Assembly: GCF_019857225.1 (NCBI RefSeq) | Contig: NZ_JAFJSY010000001.1 | Span: forward strand, 124,001-188,000 | Length of the DNA stretch: 64,000 bases | DNA from: Streptomyces plumbidurans | GTDB taxonomy: Bacteria > Actinomycetota > Actinomycetes > Streptomycetales > Streptomycetaceae | Direction of reading: 5' to 3' | Part shown: in pieces, positions 28,163 to 36,373 of the stretch | Position numbering within the stretch: position 1 is the stretch's first letter | How the letters are laid out: every line of letters starts with the position of its first letter | The notes under the pieces: model-generated | Told to the model about the DNA's origin: nothing | Database searches by the model: none | Seen by the model: the letters and a program-made list of their open reading frames with translations, nothing else | Made by a program: the position numbers and the translations under genes

Positions 28163-28896
28163 GCGAGTTCAACGCTGTGTTGCGGGTTCGGGGACTGTCC
28201 AAGGAGCACGGCAGCGGCGAGAGCCTGGTACGCGCCGTCGACGGAGTCGACCTGGAGGTGCCGACGGGACAGACCCTGGCGGTGATGGGGCCCAGCGGTT
28301 GCGGGAAGTCCACACTGCTGCATCTCCTGGGCGGACTCGAGCGGCCCACCCGCGGAGAGACATGGCTGGCGGGCCACCGGACGGACACCGCCGGCGAGCG
28401 TGCCCTCGCCCGGCTGCGCAGCCGTTCCGTGGGCTTCGTCTTCCAGGCCTTCCATCTGATCGAGGAGTTGACGGCGGCGGAGAACGTGGAGCTGCCCGCG
28501 CTGCTGGCGGGACGGTCCGCGCGTGCTGCGCGACGCCGTGCGCGTCTGCTGCTGGAGCAGGTCGGACTGGCCGACCGGTCCCGGCATCTGCCCTGCGAGT
28601 TGTCGGGGGGACAGCGCCAACGGGTGGCCATGGCCCGCGCCTTGGCGAACGAACCGCTGGTGCTGCTGGCGGACGAGCCGACCGGCAACCTGGACACCGC
28701 GGCGACGCTCGACGTGCTGCGCCTTTTCCAGGACCTGCGCGGCGCGGGGCAGACCCTGGTGATCGTCACGCACGACGAGCGGGTCGCGGCGAGCGCGGAC
28801 CGGCTCATCACGATGCGTGACGGGAGGTTCGTCGACGACACCCAACTGGCGGGCAGCGTCGGCGGACTTGGCGGCCTCGCCGGATGGGAGGACTGA
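28159..28896 (+). CDS. ABC transporter ATP-binding protein (LolD/MacB type)
   Basis: A 245-residue ABC ATPase. Walker A is MGPSGCGKSTLLHLL (about 43-57), the Q-loop lies in VGFVFQAFHLIEELT, the signature is LSGGQRQRVAMARAL, Walker B is VLLADEPTGNLD and the switch His is in VIVTHDERVA. This is the class that works with FtsX-like permeases, usually for export of peptides, antibiotics or lipoproteins rather than import. It overlaps the PadR stop and is followed after 5 bp by the permease. Confidence 0.95.
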   Translation: MSEFNAVLRVRGLSKEHGSGESLVRAVDGVDLEVPTGQTLAVMGPSGCGKSTLLHLLGGLERPTRGETWLAGHRTDTAGERALARLRSRSVGFVFQAFHLIEELTAAENVELPALLAGRSARAARRRARLLLEQVGLADRSRHLPCELSGGQRQRVAMARALANEPLVLLADEPTGNLDTAATLDVLRLFQDLRGAGQTLVIVTHDERVAASADRLITMRDGRFVDDTQLAGSVGGLGGLAGWED

Positions 28897-28901
28897 ACGC
28901 C

Positions 28902-30674
28902 GTGAGCCGTTCCCTGGTCGTACTGCGCCTTGTTGTGGCCGACGTGCGGCGGCACCCCGCCCAGGCCCTGCTGCTCCTTCTTTCGCTGACCGTCTCAACC
29001 GCCGTGCTGGCGCTGGGGTGTTCGCTGTCCCGGGCGACCGACGCACTCTACGAGAACACCCGCGCGGCGACCGCCGGACCGGATCTGGTGGCGGTCGTGA
29101 ACGGAGACGGCACCGCCCCGTCGGCGCTCAGGTCTCTCCGGAACGCGCCCGGAGTGGTCGCCCACAGCAGGACGTACCAGCGTTACTCGACGACGCTCAC
29201 CACCCAGGGCTCCTCCGTGCGCACCGTGGCGCAGAGCGCCGACGCCAGGCCCGGTCCGATCGACCGCCCGCTGGTGACGTCGGGACGCTGGGTGCGGCCT
29301 GGGGGCGTCGTGGTCGAGCGCGGTTTCGCCGCCGCCCTCGGTATTCGTGTAGGAGACCGCGTAGGCGTCGCGGGCCGCGCCCTGCCGGTCGTCGGGATCG
29401 CCGTGACCGCGGCCAGTCCCATCTATCCCTGGGCAACGATGAGCGGCCCCGGCAGTGGCCCGACCGACCACAGCGGACTGGTCTGGCTGGACGAGGCGGA
29501 CACCCGCCCGCTTGTCTCCGCACACGTGCCCACCACCTCGTTGCTCTACCTCAAGCTGCGTAACCCCGACGCCGCCCAGGCGTTCGCCGACTCCCACCGC
29601 GACCCCGCAGCCCCCGTCAACTTCTTCACTTGGCAGCGCATCGCCGAGCATGACGCCCTCATGCTGCGCGGCCTGCAGACCATCCTGGTCATGGGCAGTT
29701 GGATGCTCGGCTTCGTGGCCGTCGCCGGAGTCGCCACCCTCGCCGCCGGACGTGCCGCCGCCCAGACCCGGCGAATGGGTCTGCTCAAGGCCGTCGGCGC
29801 CACGCCCGGCCTCGTCGCCACCGTCCTGTTCGCCGAGTACCTGACCCTGGCCCTTATCGCCGACGCCCTGGGTCTGACAGCCGCAACGCTGACCTCGGGC
29901 GCGCTCACCAACCCCGGCGCCGGGCTGATCTCCACCAGCACCGCTCCCACCGGCACGGTCGCCGTCATCACCACTGTCTTCGCGCTGGCCACGGCGACGC
30001 TCACCACCCTCGCGCCGACCCTGCGTGCCCTGCGCACCGCTACGGTCAAGGCGCTCGCCGACCCGGCCCGCACGCCCAGGCACCGGCCCCGGTCGACCGC
30101 GGTGTCCGCAGTGCTGCCGACGTCCCTCCTGCTCGGGGTACGCCTCGTCGCCCGCCGTCCGGGCCGCGCCTTCCTGCACGCGTGCGGCACGGCAACCACG
30201 CAGACCGGGATCACCTTCCTGCTCCTGGTCTACGCCGACCGGACACAGGGATACGACCTGGGTGCAACGACACTGACCGATCTGCGGATGGTCCACGGTC
30301 GGCACGTTCTGCTGGCTCTCACCGTCGTCATGGCCGTCCTCGCACTGGTGAACACGGTCACGATCACCTGGACGACCGCGTTGGAGGCACGGCCCACCAT
30401 GGCCGTCGCCCGCACCTTCGGCGCCACTCCCGCCCAGATCACCGCCGGACTCTCCCTCGCCCAGCTCCTGCCGGCCCTGCTCGGCGTCCTCGGTGGCATG
30501 CCACTGCTGCTGCTCCTCCCCCTCGTCTCCGACCAACCCTCCTATCCACCGGCCTGGTTGCTCCTGTCCGCCGCACTGGCCCCGCTCCTGGCGACCGTGG
30601 CACTGACAGCGGTTCCGGCACGCCTCGCCGCACGCCGCTCCGTGACGGAGGCCCTCGGCGTCGGGACGGTCTGA
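28902..30674 (+). CDS. FtsX-like ABC transporter permease
   Basis: A 590-residue permease with two FtsX units. TM1 (about residues 17-40) precedes a large extracytoplasmic domain (about 45-245), then three TMs around 250-370 (WMLGFVAVAGVATLAAG, ILFAEYLTLALIADALG-like, VAVITTVFALATATLTTL), a central helix, and three more TMs at 470-580 (HVLLALTVVMAVLALVNTVTI). The start is the GTG at 28902 because GGGAGGA lies 10 bases before it; an ATG six codons earlier overlaps the ATPase gene. Substrate export under PadR control is the likely role. Confidence 0.9.
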   Translation: MSRSLVVLRLVVADVRRHPAQALLLLLSLTVSTAVLALGCSLSRATDALYENTRAATAGPDLVAVVNGDGTAPSALRSLRNAPGVVAHSRTYQRYSTTLTTQGSSVRTVAQSADARPGPIDRPLVTSGRWVRPGGVVVERGFAAALGIRVGDRVGVAGRALPVVGIAVTAASPIYPWATMSGPGSGPTDHSGLVWLDEADTRPLVSAHVPTTSLLYLKLRNPDAAQAFADSHRDPAAPVNFFTWQRIAEHDALMLRGLQTILVMGSWMLGFVAVAGVATLAAGRAAAQTRRMGLLKAVGATPGLVATVLFAEYLTLALIADALGLTAATLTSGALTNPGAGLISTSTAPTGTVAVITTVFALATATLTTLAPTLRALRTATVKALADPARTPRHRPRSTAVSAVLPTSLLLGVRLVARRPGRAFLHACGTATTQTGITFLLLVYADRTQGYDLGATTLTDLRMVHGRHVLLALTVVMAVLALVNTVTITWTTALEARPTMAVARTFGATPAQITAGLSLAQLLPALLGVLGGMPLLLLLPLVSDQPSYPPAWLLLSAALAPLLATVALTAVPARLAARRSVTEALGVGTV

Positions 30675-30766
30675 GACACCGGTTGCCGGCGCCGCCGAGA
30701 CGGCCGGCTTCGTGATTTCCCACGACCCGTCCTGAAAAGCCCGACTCCACTTGCCTTGTTGTCGCG

Positions 30767-31624
30767 TCACGCGTCCTGATAACGCGAGGCGAGTTGCCCG
30801 CCCATCGCGGTGCGGATCTCTGCCTCGGCGGTGCCCAGTTGTTCGAGGGCCGCAGGGTCGGTGAGACCGGGAATGCACACGATTTCCCCCGTGCGCAGCG
30901 CGGCGAGCGAGGCGGTCACCACGTCCGGCGCGGACATCCCGTCGCCCTCGGCGATCGGGGTGTCCCCGTCGACCGGCCGGTCGCCCTGGGTCAGATGGAA
31001 CTCGGTGGCGGTGTATCCGGGGCAGACGACCTGTACGCGTACCGGCGAATCGGCGCCCAGTTCGCCCGCGAGAATCCGCGAGAACGTGACGAGGTAGCTC
31101 TTGGTGGACGCGTACACGGCACGACCCATGCCCGGGCGTGTGGGCATGCCACCGGAGAAGGCCAGCAGTGAGGCCACGTTGATGAGCGCGCCATGTCCCC
31201 GCTCGATCATCCCCGGGAGTGCGGCCCGGGCCAGCACCGTCGGCGCGGTGACGTTGACGGCGGCCACTCGTGCCTGCAGCTGCGGGTCGACCTCGGTGAA
31301 GGGGCCGTAGCCGTTGATGCCGGCGTTGTTGACGAGCAGCGTGACGTCGGGGCCCGCGACCCGTTCCGCGACCTTCGCCAGGTCGTCCGCCTCGGCGAGG
31401 TCGGCGGTCACCGTCTCGGCCCGTACTCCGTACTCGCCTTGGAGACGCTCGGCCAGCCGGGTCAGACGGTGGGTACGGCGGGCCACCAGGACCAGGTCGT
31501 GGCCCATCGCGGCGAGTCGGGCCGCGTACTCGTCGCCGATCCCGGACGAGGCGCCCGTCACCACGGCGGTGCCGGGACGGACGGCTGGGGAGTGCGTCTC
31601 TGTCTCCAAGGTGGTGCTCCTCAT
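30767..31624 (-). CDS. Short-chain dehydrogenase/reductase
   Basis: A 285-residue classical SDR. Cofactor motif is VVTGASSGIGDEYAARL (TGxxxGxG), LLVNNAGINGYG is the NNAG motif, the catalytic Ser is in LINVASLLAFSGG and the active pair is YASTK. The residue after the second beta strand is basic (VARRTHRL), which favours NADP. It is clearly related to the SDR at 32563-33381, with shared ASLLAFS, VVCPG and PDVVTASL-like segments, so the two look like paralogues. The cluster runs on the minus strand: SDR, NmrA-like protein, SDR. Confidence 0.9.
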   Translation of the reverse strand: MRSTTLETETHSPAVRPGTAVVTGASSGIGDEYAARLAAMGHDLVLVARRTHRLTRLAERLQGEYGVRAETVTADLAEADDLAKVAERVAGPDVTLLVNNAGINGYGPFTEVDPQLQARVAAVNVTAPTVLARAALPGMIERGHGALINVASLLAFSGGMPTRPGMGRAVYASTKSYLVTFSRILAGELGADSPVRVQVVCPGYTATEFHLTQGDRPVDGDTPIAEGDGMSAPDVVTASLAALRTGEIVCIPGLTDPAALEQLGTAEAEIRTAMGGQLASRYQDA

Positions 31625-31700
31625 GGCTCGTGCCTGCCCAGGCAGGCGTCAGGTGGGGGACGTCGGACGTCAGCAGCGGTTGTGCACGTGGGGAGGCCGG

Positions 31701-32537
31701 TCAGTCGCGTTCGCGCCGCACGTACTGCTCGAACGTGGTGGGCGGGCGGCCCAGGAGCCAGCGCAGCACGTTGGGGTTGCCGAGAATGCCGTAGCGGTCG
31801 TACTGGTTCACCAGCCGGGTGAAGCCGTCGATCGTGTAGTCGGGGGCGTGCTCAGGGAGCACGGCGTCGAGGGGGACCAGTTCGGCACGGACGGGAGTGC
31901 CGCCGACGTCGCTGAGAATCTCGGCGACCTGGTGTCCGGTGAGGGTGTCGGTGCCACACAGTTCGTACGTCGCCCACAGGTGTTCCTGCGGGGTGGTCAG
32001 GACGGTCGCGGCGACCTGACCGACATCGGCGAGGTCGACGAACGACAGCGGCCGGTCCAGCGAGTACGGCTGGGCGAAGCGGCCGGTGGCCAGACAGTCG
32101 GCGACCCGTACGTTCTGCATGTAGTGCATGGGCTGCAGAATCGTGAACGGCAGGCGCGAGGCGAGCAGGTGCTGTTCCACGGCCAGCTTGGACTGGTGGT
32201 TCAGCAGGGGTTCCAGCTGCGGGTGGGTCACCGACATCTGCACCACGTGTTCGACGCCGGCCCGCTGGGCGGCGTCGATGACGTTCTGGCCCATGGTGAT
32301 CTCCCGCGGGTGCATGGGCGGCCCGATGTGGACGACGGCGGTGCATCCCTCGAGAGCGGTCTGCACCTCCCCCGGGTGCGTGAGGTCGGCGACGACGACC
32401 TCCTGGGCGCCCAACGCGCGTACACGTTCGGTCCGTTCGGGGGAATGGACCAGGGCGCGTACCGGGAGACCGGCCGAGTGCAGTGCGCTCAGGATGTGGC
32501 GGCCGGTGGTGCCTGCGGCGGCGGTGATCGCGATCAA
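31701..32537 (-). CDS. NmrA-like NAD(P)-binding protein
   Basis: About 278 residues; an atypical SDR of the NmrA/HSCARG group. These proteins bind NAD(P) and act as redox sensors or as reductases (QorB-like). The dinucleotide motif is at the very N-terminus (ITAAAGTTGRHILSAL), followed by RALVHSPERTERV and VVVADLTHPGEVQTALEGC, where the acid caps the adenine. Later segments include FTILQPMHYMQN and SFVDLADVGQVAATVL. The first usable start is a TTG at 32535-32537 with AAAGG upstream; no ATG or GTG fits without running into the upstream SDR. It lies 25 bp after that SDR, in the same operon. Confidence 0.8.
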   Translation of the reverse strand: MIAITAAAGTTGRHILSALHSAGLPVRALVHSPERTERVRALGAQEVVVADLTHPGEVQTALEGCTAVVHIGPPMHPREITMGQNVIDAAQRAGVEHVVQMSVTHPQLEPLLNHQSKLAVEQHLLASRLPFTILQPMHYMQNVRVADCLATGRFAQPYSLDRPLSFVDLADVGQVAATVLTTPQEHLWATYELCGTDTLTGHQVAEILSDVGGTPVRAELVPLDAVLPEHAPDYTIDGFTRLVNQYDRYGILGNPNVLRWLLGRPPTTFEQYVRRERD

Positions 32538-32562
32538 GGGCTTGCCTTTCTGCCGCGTGTGG

Positions 32563-33381
32563 TCAGGGGCGGGTCTGGTACCGGTCGGCGAGCACGGCTC
32601 GGTTGCCGTCTCGCACCAGGGCGGACTCGACTTCCAGGAGTTGCTCCAGCAGCTCGGGATGTGCGAGTCCGGGTACGCAGACGGTGTCGCCGCGCTCGAC
32701 AGCGACAGCGGTCGCGGTGGCGACGTCCTGGGCGGACATGATGTCCGCGCCGTTCTGGTTCCGGCCGGCCGACCACTCGGTCGCGACCCGGCCGGGGCAG
32801 ACCACGGTGGCGCTGACACCGGTCCCCGCCAGTTCGCCCGCGAGAGTGCGGGTGAATGCCACGGTGGCGGACTTCGCCGCGGCGTAGAGGGTGCGCGGCG
32901 GCATGGTGAGGGGCGCGGTGGCGTTGGCCGAGGTGAAGGACCGCATCCCTGCGCTGAACGCCAGCAGCGAGGCGACCGTGACGATGCCGCCCTCGCCCTT
33001 GGCCAGCAGTGAGGGCAGGACGGCGTGGGCCAGGGTGACCGGCGCGGTCGCGTTCAGCCGCCACAGCCCGTCCACGTCGGTGGCGGGTACGTCCTTGAGC
33101 GGTGCGTACCCGGCGTTGCCCGCGTTCGAGACGAGCAGGTCCACGTCGCCGTTCGCGGCCCGCTCGGCGGCCGAGGCCAGGCCCTGAGGCGTGGCGAGGT
33201 CGGCGATGAACGTCTCCACCGCGGCGCCGCGTTTCTCGGCCTCGGCCGCGACGCGCTCCAGGCGGTCACGGTTCCGGGCGAGCAGCAGGAGGTCGTAGCC
33301 GCGGTCGGCGAAGGTCAGGGCGAGTTCGGCGCCGATGCCACTGCTGGCACCGGTGATCAGGGCGAGAGGACGTGTAGCCAT
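32563..33381 (-). CDS. Short-chain dehydrogenase/reductase
   Basis: A 272-residue classical SDR. Motifs are LITGASSGIGAELALTF at residues 7-23, LLVSNAGNAGYAP (an S-N-A-G variant of NNAG), VTVASLLAFSAG with the catalytic Ser, and YAAAKSATVAF for the Tyr-Lys pair. LARNRDRLERV after strand 2 suggests NADP preference. It is the promoter-proximal gene of the three-gene minus-strand operon facing the MarR gene. The substrate is unknown; the similarity to the other SDR in the operon suggests successive or alternative carbonyl reductions. Confidence 0.9.
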   Translation of the reverse strand: MATRPLALITGASSGIGAELALTFADRGYDLLLLARNRDRLERVAAEAEKRGAAVETFIADLATPQGLASAAERAANGDVDLLVSNAGNAGYAPLKDVPATDVDGLWRLNATAPVTLAHAVLPSLLAKGEGGIVTVASLLAFSAGMRSFTSANATAPLTMPPRTLYAAAKSATVAFTRTLAGELAGTGVSATVVCPGRVATEWSAGRNQNGADIMSAQDVATATAVAVERGDTVCVPGLAHPELLEQLLEVESALVRDGNRAVLADRYQTRP

Positions 33382-33396
33382 GCTCCCACCATAGCA

Positions 33397-33434
33397 ATTG
33401 GTTGAGTGTCATCAAGTTCTTGACATTCGCCAAT
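33397..33434. promoter_or_regulatory. Dyad operator between the SDR operon and marR-like gene
   Basis: ATTGG-N5-TGTCA-N9-TGACA-N5-CCAAT forms a nested inverted repeat centred in the 71-bp divergent gap. The two outer and two inner arms are perfect complements. It is the natural binding site for the MarR protein and would control both directions. Confidence 0.75.
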
Positions 33435-33452
33435 GGCTGTACGCTGACCCTC

Positions 33453-33935
33453 ATGAGTGACAGACCGGCCCCGGATGCGCCCCCCACCGGCGAGGACGTA
33501 TTCGCCCGCGTGGCCTGGGCACTGCGCCGCGCCGACCTGAACCTGCAGACCGCCAAGGAACGCCCGCTGCGCGACGTCGGCGTGCCCGGGTCCCATTACT
33601 CGGTCCTGATCAGCCTGCAGACCACCCCCGGTCTGACCGGTGCGGAACTCGCCCGTCTCATCGGCGTCACCCCGCAGGCGGTGGCCCTGCTGGTCGGCAA
33701 GCTCACCGACCAGGGGCTCGTCGAGCGCCGCCCGCACCCGCGCCACCGCAATATCCAGGAACTGCATCTGACCGACGCCGGCCGGGCGGAACTCACCAAA
33801 GCCGAACGCATCGTCAGCGACCTGGAGCAACACATCCGCCGGTCCCTGGGCGACGCGCGCTACCACCAGCTGCGGGAGCTGCTGGGCCAAGTGATCGACG
33901 ACCTGCCGAGCTGGACGCCTCCGCAGCCCGGCTGA
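33453..33935 (+). CDS. MarR-family transcriptional regulator
   Basis: A 160-residue MarR repressor. The winged helix spans about residues 45-110: YSVLISLQTTPGLTGAELARL, recognition helix VTPQAVALLVGKLTDQGL, and wing RRPHPRHRNIQELHLTDAG, then the C-terminal dimer helix. It faces the SDR operon with a dyad operator between them, so it likely represses that operon and itself until a phenolic or reactive electrophile binds. The ATG at 33453 follows the operator closely and has no strong ribosome site, so transcripts may be nearly leaderless. Confidence 0.9.
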   Translation: MSDRPAPDAPPTGEDVFARVAWALRRADLNLQTAKERPLRDVGVPGSHYSVLISLQTTPGLTGAELARLIGVTPQAVALLVGKLTDQGLVERRPHPRHRNIQELHLTDAGRAELTKAERIVSDLEQHIRRSLGDARYHQLRELLGQVIDDLPSWTPPQPG

Positions 33936-34026
33936 CCCGCTTCCGACGGAGCCCGACCGCCTGCCGCCGGGATGAGCCGACCCTTGCGGCCTCGCAAATC
34001 CAGTTGGGCGCACCTTCCTGGTTGCC

Positions 34027-34632
34027 CTAGTCCATTCCGGCGATGGGCTCCGTGAGGTAGCGCTGCAGGACGGGGCCGATCGCGGCGACGAGGACGTCCG
34101 TACCGCTGTCCAACAGCGGCTGCACTCCCACCACATGACGCGCCATGATCAGGCCCACCATCTGTGAGGCGGCCAGAGCCGCGCGCAGCTCGGCCTGGGG
34201 AGCGTCCAGTCCCTTGGCGAGCGGAAGGAGCATGGCTCCGGTGATCCGGTCGCGGACCATGCGGGCGGCCGCTTCCTCCGAGGCGGCCGCCCGCATCAGG
34301 CCGGTGAGTTTCTGACGCCCCTCCGTGTTTTCGGTGAGCCGCAGGACGTGCTGGGCCAGCCGTTGCCCGATCGTCTCCCGCGGCCCGCCGAGCAGGTCCG
34401 CCAGCACCTCCTCGGGGTCCATCGGAAAGGGCGCCGCGGCGGCGAACAGCTGCTGCTTGGAACCGAAGTAGTGCGAGACGAGCGCGGCATCCACCTCGGC
34501 GTCCGCCGCGATCCGTCTCAACGAGGCCCGGTCGTAGCCGAGTTCGGCGAACTGACGGCGCGCCGCGTCAAGGATCGCCTCCTTGGCGCGGGCATCGCCC
34601 GGGCGGCGGCCGCGTGGGGGGCGTGTGGACAT
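34027..34632 (-). CDS. TetR-family transcriptional regulator
   Basis: A 201-residue TetR repressor. The DNA-binding domain is at about residues 15-62 (AKEAILDAARRQFAELGYDRASLRRIAADAEV, then VSHYFGSKQQLFAAA), and the C-terminal helical domain (TetR_C_17-like) holds the ligand pocket. It is divergent from the MFS pump, with a dyad in between, which strongly suggests local control of drug export. The ATG at 34630-34632 has AGGAGG-like CCAGGAGGTGCACGATG spacing. Confidence 0.92.
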   Translation of the reverse strand: MSTRPPRGRRPGDARAKEAILDAARRQFAELGYDRASLRRIAADAEVDAALVSHYFGSKQQLFAAAAPFPMDPEEVLADLLGGPRETIGQRLAQHVLRLTENTEGRQKLTGLMRAAASEEAAARMVRDRITGAMLLPLAKGLDAPQAELRAALAASQMVGLIMARHVVGVQPLLDSGTDVLVAAIGPVLQRYLTEPIAGMD

Positions 34633-34652
34633 CGTGCACCTCCTGGCGCGGG

Positions 34653-34704
34653 TTGACAGCGCATTTCATCAACCGCAGAATTAAATTTCATCACGCGATG
34701 AAAT
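34653..34704 (+). promoter_or_regulatory. MFS-pump promoter with overlapping TetR operator
   Basis: TTGACA (34653-34658), an 18-base spacer and AGAATT (34677-34682) form a good sigma-70 promoter toward the MFS gene. The perfect dyad ATTTCATC-ACGC-GATGAAAT (34685-34704) overlaps the expected transcription start, and a further half-site ATTTCATC lies inside the spacer at 34663-34670. Repression by the divergent TetR protein is inferred. Confidence 0.8.
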
Positions 34705-34779
34705 GAAGTCTAGCGGCCTGATCATGGCCGCCTTATCGCCGTGTCCATCGAAACCCTCTCCGCGCGGGAGCGCCCACTC

Positions 34780-36267
34780 ATGCCCATCGACACACCGCAA
34801 ACCCAGTCGGCAGCATCACAGGACGACGGGGCAGCCCCGCGTCACTGGTGGATCCTCGCCGTCATCGCCGTCGCCCAGCTGATGGTGGTCCTGGATGCCA
34901 CGATCGTGAACATCGCGCTCCCCTCGGCGCAGCGCGACCTCGGATTCTCCGACGCGGACCGGCAGTGGGTGGTGACCGCCTATTCACTGGCGTTCGGCAG
35001 CCTGCTGCTCATCGGCGGACGCCTGGCGGACCTCCTCGGCCACAAGATCGTCTTCCTCGTCGGCGCCACGGGCTTCGCGGTCTCGTCCGCCCTGGCCGGT
35101 GCCGCCGACAGCTTCACGCTCCTGGTCTGCGGTCGAGCGCTCCAGGGCGTGTTCGGTGCCGTACTGGCACCCGCGGCCCTCTCCCTGCTGAACATCACCT
35201 TCCCCGAGGGCAAACCGCGCGCCAGGGCCTTTGGCATCTTCGGCGCCATCGCGGGCGCGGGCGGCGCCATCGGCCTGCTGCTCGGCGGCGTACTGACGGA
35301 GCACCTGAACTGGCGCTGGACCCTCTACGTCAACCTCGTCTTCGCGGTCATCGCCGTCATCGGAGGCGTGCTCCTGCTGGACAAGCGCCGCCACGACGAC
35401 ACGGCCCGCCTCGACATTCCCGGCACCCTGCTGGTCTCCGCAGGACTCTTCGGCATCGTCTACGGCCTTGGCAACGCCGATACGCACGGCTGGTCCTCGG
35501 CCATGACATGGGGCTTCCTGGTCCTGGGCCTCGTGCTCGTCGCGGCGTTCGGCTTCTGGCAGGCGCGTGCCGCCAACCCGCTGCTGCCGCTGCGCATCCT
35601 GAACGACCGCGACCGCGCAGCCTCGTTCTCGGCGATCCTCGTCGCGGCCTCCGGCATGTTCGGCATCTTCCTCTTCCTCACCTACTACCTTCAGGTGTCG
35701 CTCAAGTACACGCCGGTCGGCACCGGTGTCGCGTTCCTGCCGATGATCGCCGCAATCGTCATCTCCGCACAGCTCGCCACCAACCTCACCGTTACGAAGG
35801 TCGGCGTACGTGTGGCGGTCCCCACGGGCATGGCCCTCGCCGCCGTCGGCATGGTCTGGCTGACCAACATCGGCCTCGACACCTCGTACAACACGCACGT
35901 CCTGCCGCCGCTGCTGGTGATCGGCCTCGGCCTGGGACATGTCGTGCCGCCCGCCCTCGGCACGGCCACGGCCGGAGTGGGCCGCGACGACGCCGGCGCG
36001 GCGTCGGCCGCGACCAACACGATGCAGCAGATCGGCGGATCCATCGGCACCGCCCTGCTCAACACCATCGCCACCAGTGCCGTGAGTTCCTACCTGAAGG
36101 GCAAAGTCCCCAGCAAGTCGGTCCTCGCCCAGGCGCAGTTGCACAGCTACACCACCGCGTTCTGGTGGGCGGCGGGCATCTTCGGGCTCGGCGCCCTCTG
36201 CACCGGGCTGCTCTACCGGAGCCGCAGCCACGACACCGCGCCCGACGCGGAGCCCGTGAGTTCCTGA
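34780..36267 (+). CDS. MFS drug transporter, DHA2 family (EmrB/QacA type)
   Basis: A roughly 495-residue, 14-TM drug:proton antiporter. Motif D/A region reads QLMVVLDATIVNIALPSAQRDLG in TM1, then LLLIGGRLADLLGHK (motif A), GRALQGVFGAVLAPAALSLL (motif C-like and TM4-5), and GAIAGAGGAIGLLLGGVL (motif C). The C-terminal half has NPLLPLRILNDRDR and ATNTMQQIGGSIGTALLNTI, typical of DHA2. I chose the ATG at 34780 because GGGAG lies 9 bases upstream; a GTG at 34741 has none. It is divergent from its likely TetR repressor. It ends at a strong bidirectional terminator. Confidence 0.92.
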   Translation: MPIDTPQTQSAASQDDGAAPRHWWILAVIAVAQLMVVLDATIVNIALPSAQRDLGFSDADRQWVVTAYSLAFGSLLLIGGRLADLLGHKIVFLVGATGFAVSSALAGAADSFTLLVCGRALQGVFGAVLAPAALSLLNITFPEGKPRARAFGIFGAIAGAGGAIGLLLGGVLTEHLNWRWTLYVNLVFAVIAVIGGVLLLDKRRHDDTARLDIPGTLLVSAGLFGIVYGLGNADTHGWSSAMTWGFLVLGLVLVAAFGFWQARAANPLLPLRILNDRDRAASFSAILVAASGMFGIFLFLTYYLQVSLKYTPVGTGVAFLPMIAAIVISAQLATNLTVTKVGVRVAVPTGMALAAVGMVWLTNIGLDTSYNTHVLPPLLVIGLGLGHVVPPALGTATAGVGRDDAGAASAATNTMQQIGGSIGTALLNTIATSAVSSYLKGKVPSKSVLAQAQLHSYTTAFWWAAGIFGLGALCTGLLYRSRSHDTAPDAEPVSS

Positions 36268-36312
36268 GCGTCCACGTCCGGTCCGACGAACCGCGCCCAG
36301 CGGTTCGCAACC

Positions 36313-36360
36313 GGCACCGGCCCGGACCCGGCCACCACAGGCCGGGTCCGGGCCGGTGCC
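36313..36360. terminator. Perfect 21-bp-stem bidirectional terminator
   Basis: A 21-bp perfect stem (36313-36333 and 36340-36360) with a six-base ACCACA loop lies between the convergent MFS and aldehyde dehydrogenase genes. It is the strongest hairpin in the window and would terminate transcripts from both sides. Confidence 0.93.
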
Positions 36361-36373
36361 CGTCAGGGGCGTC

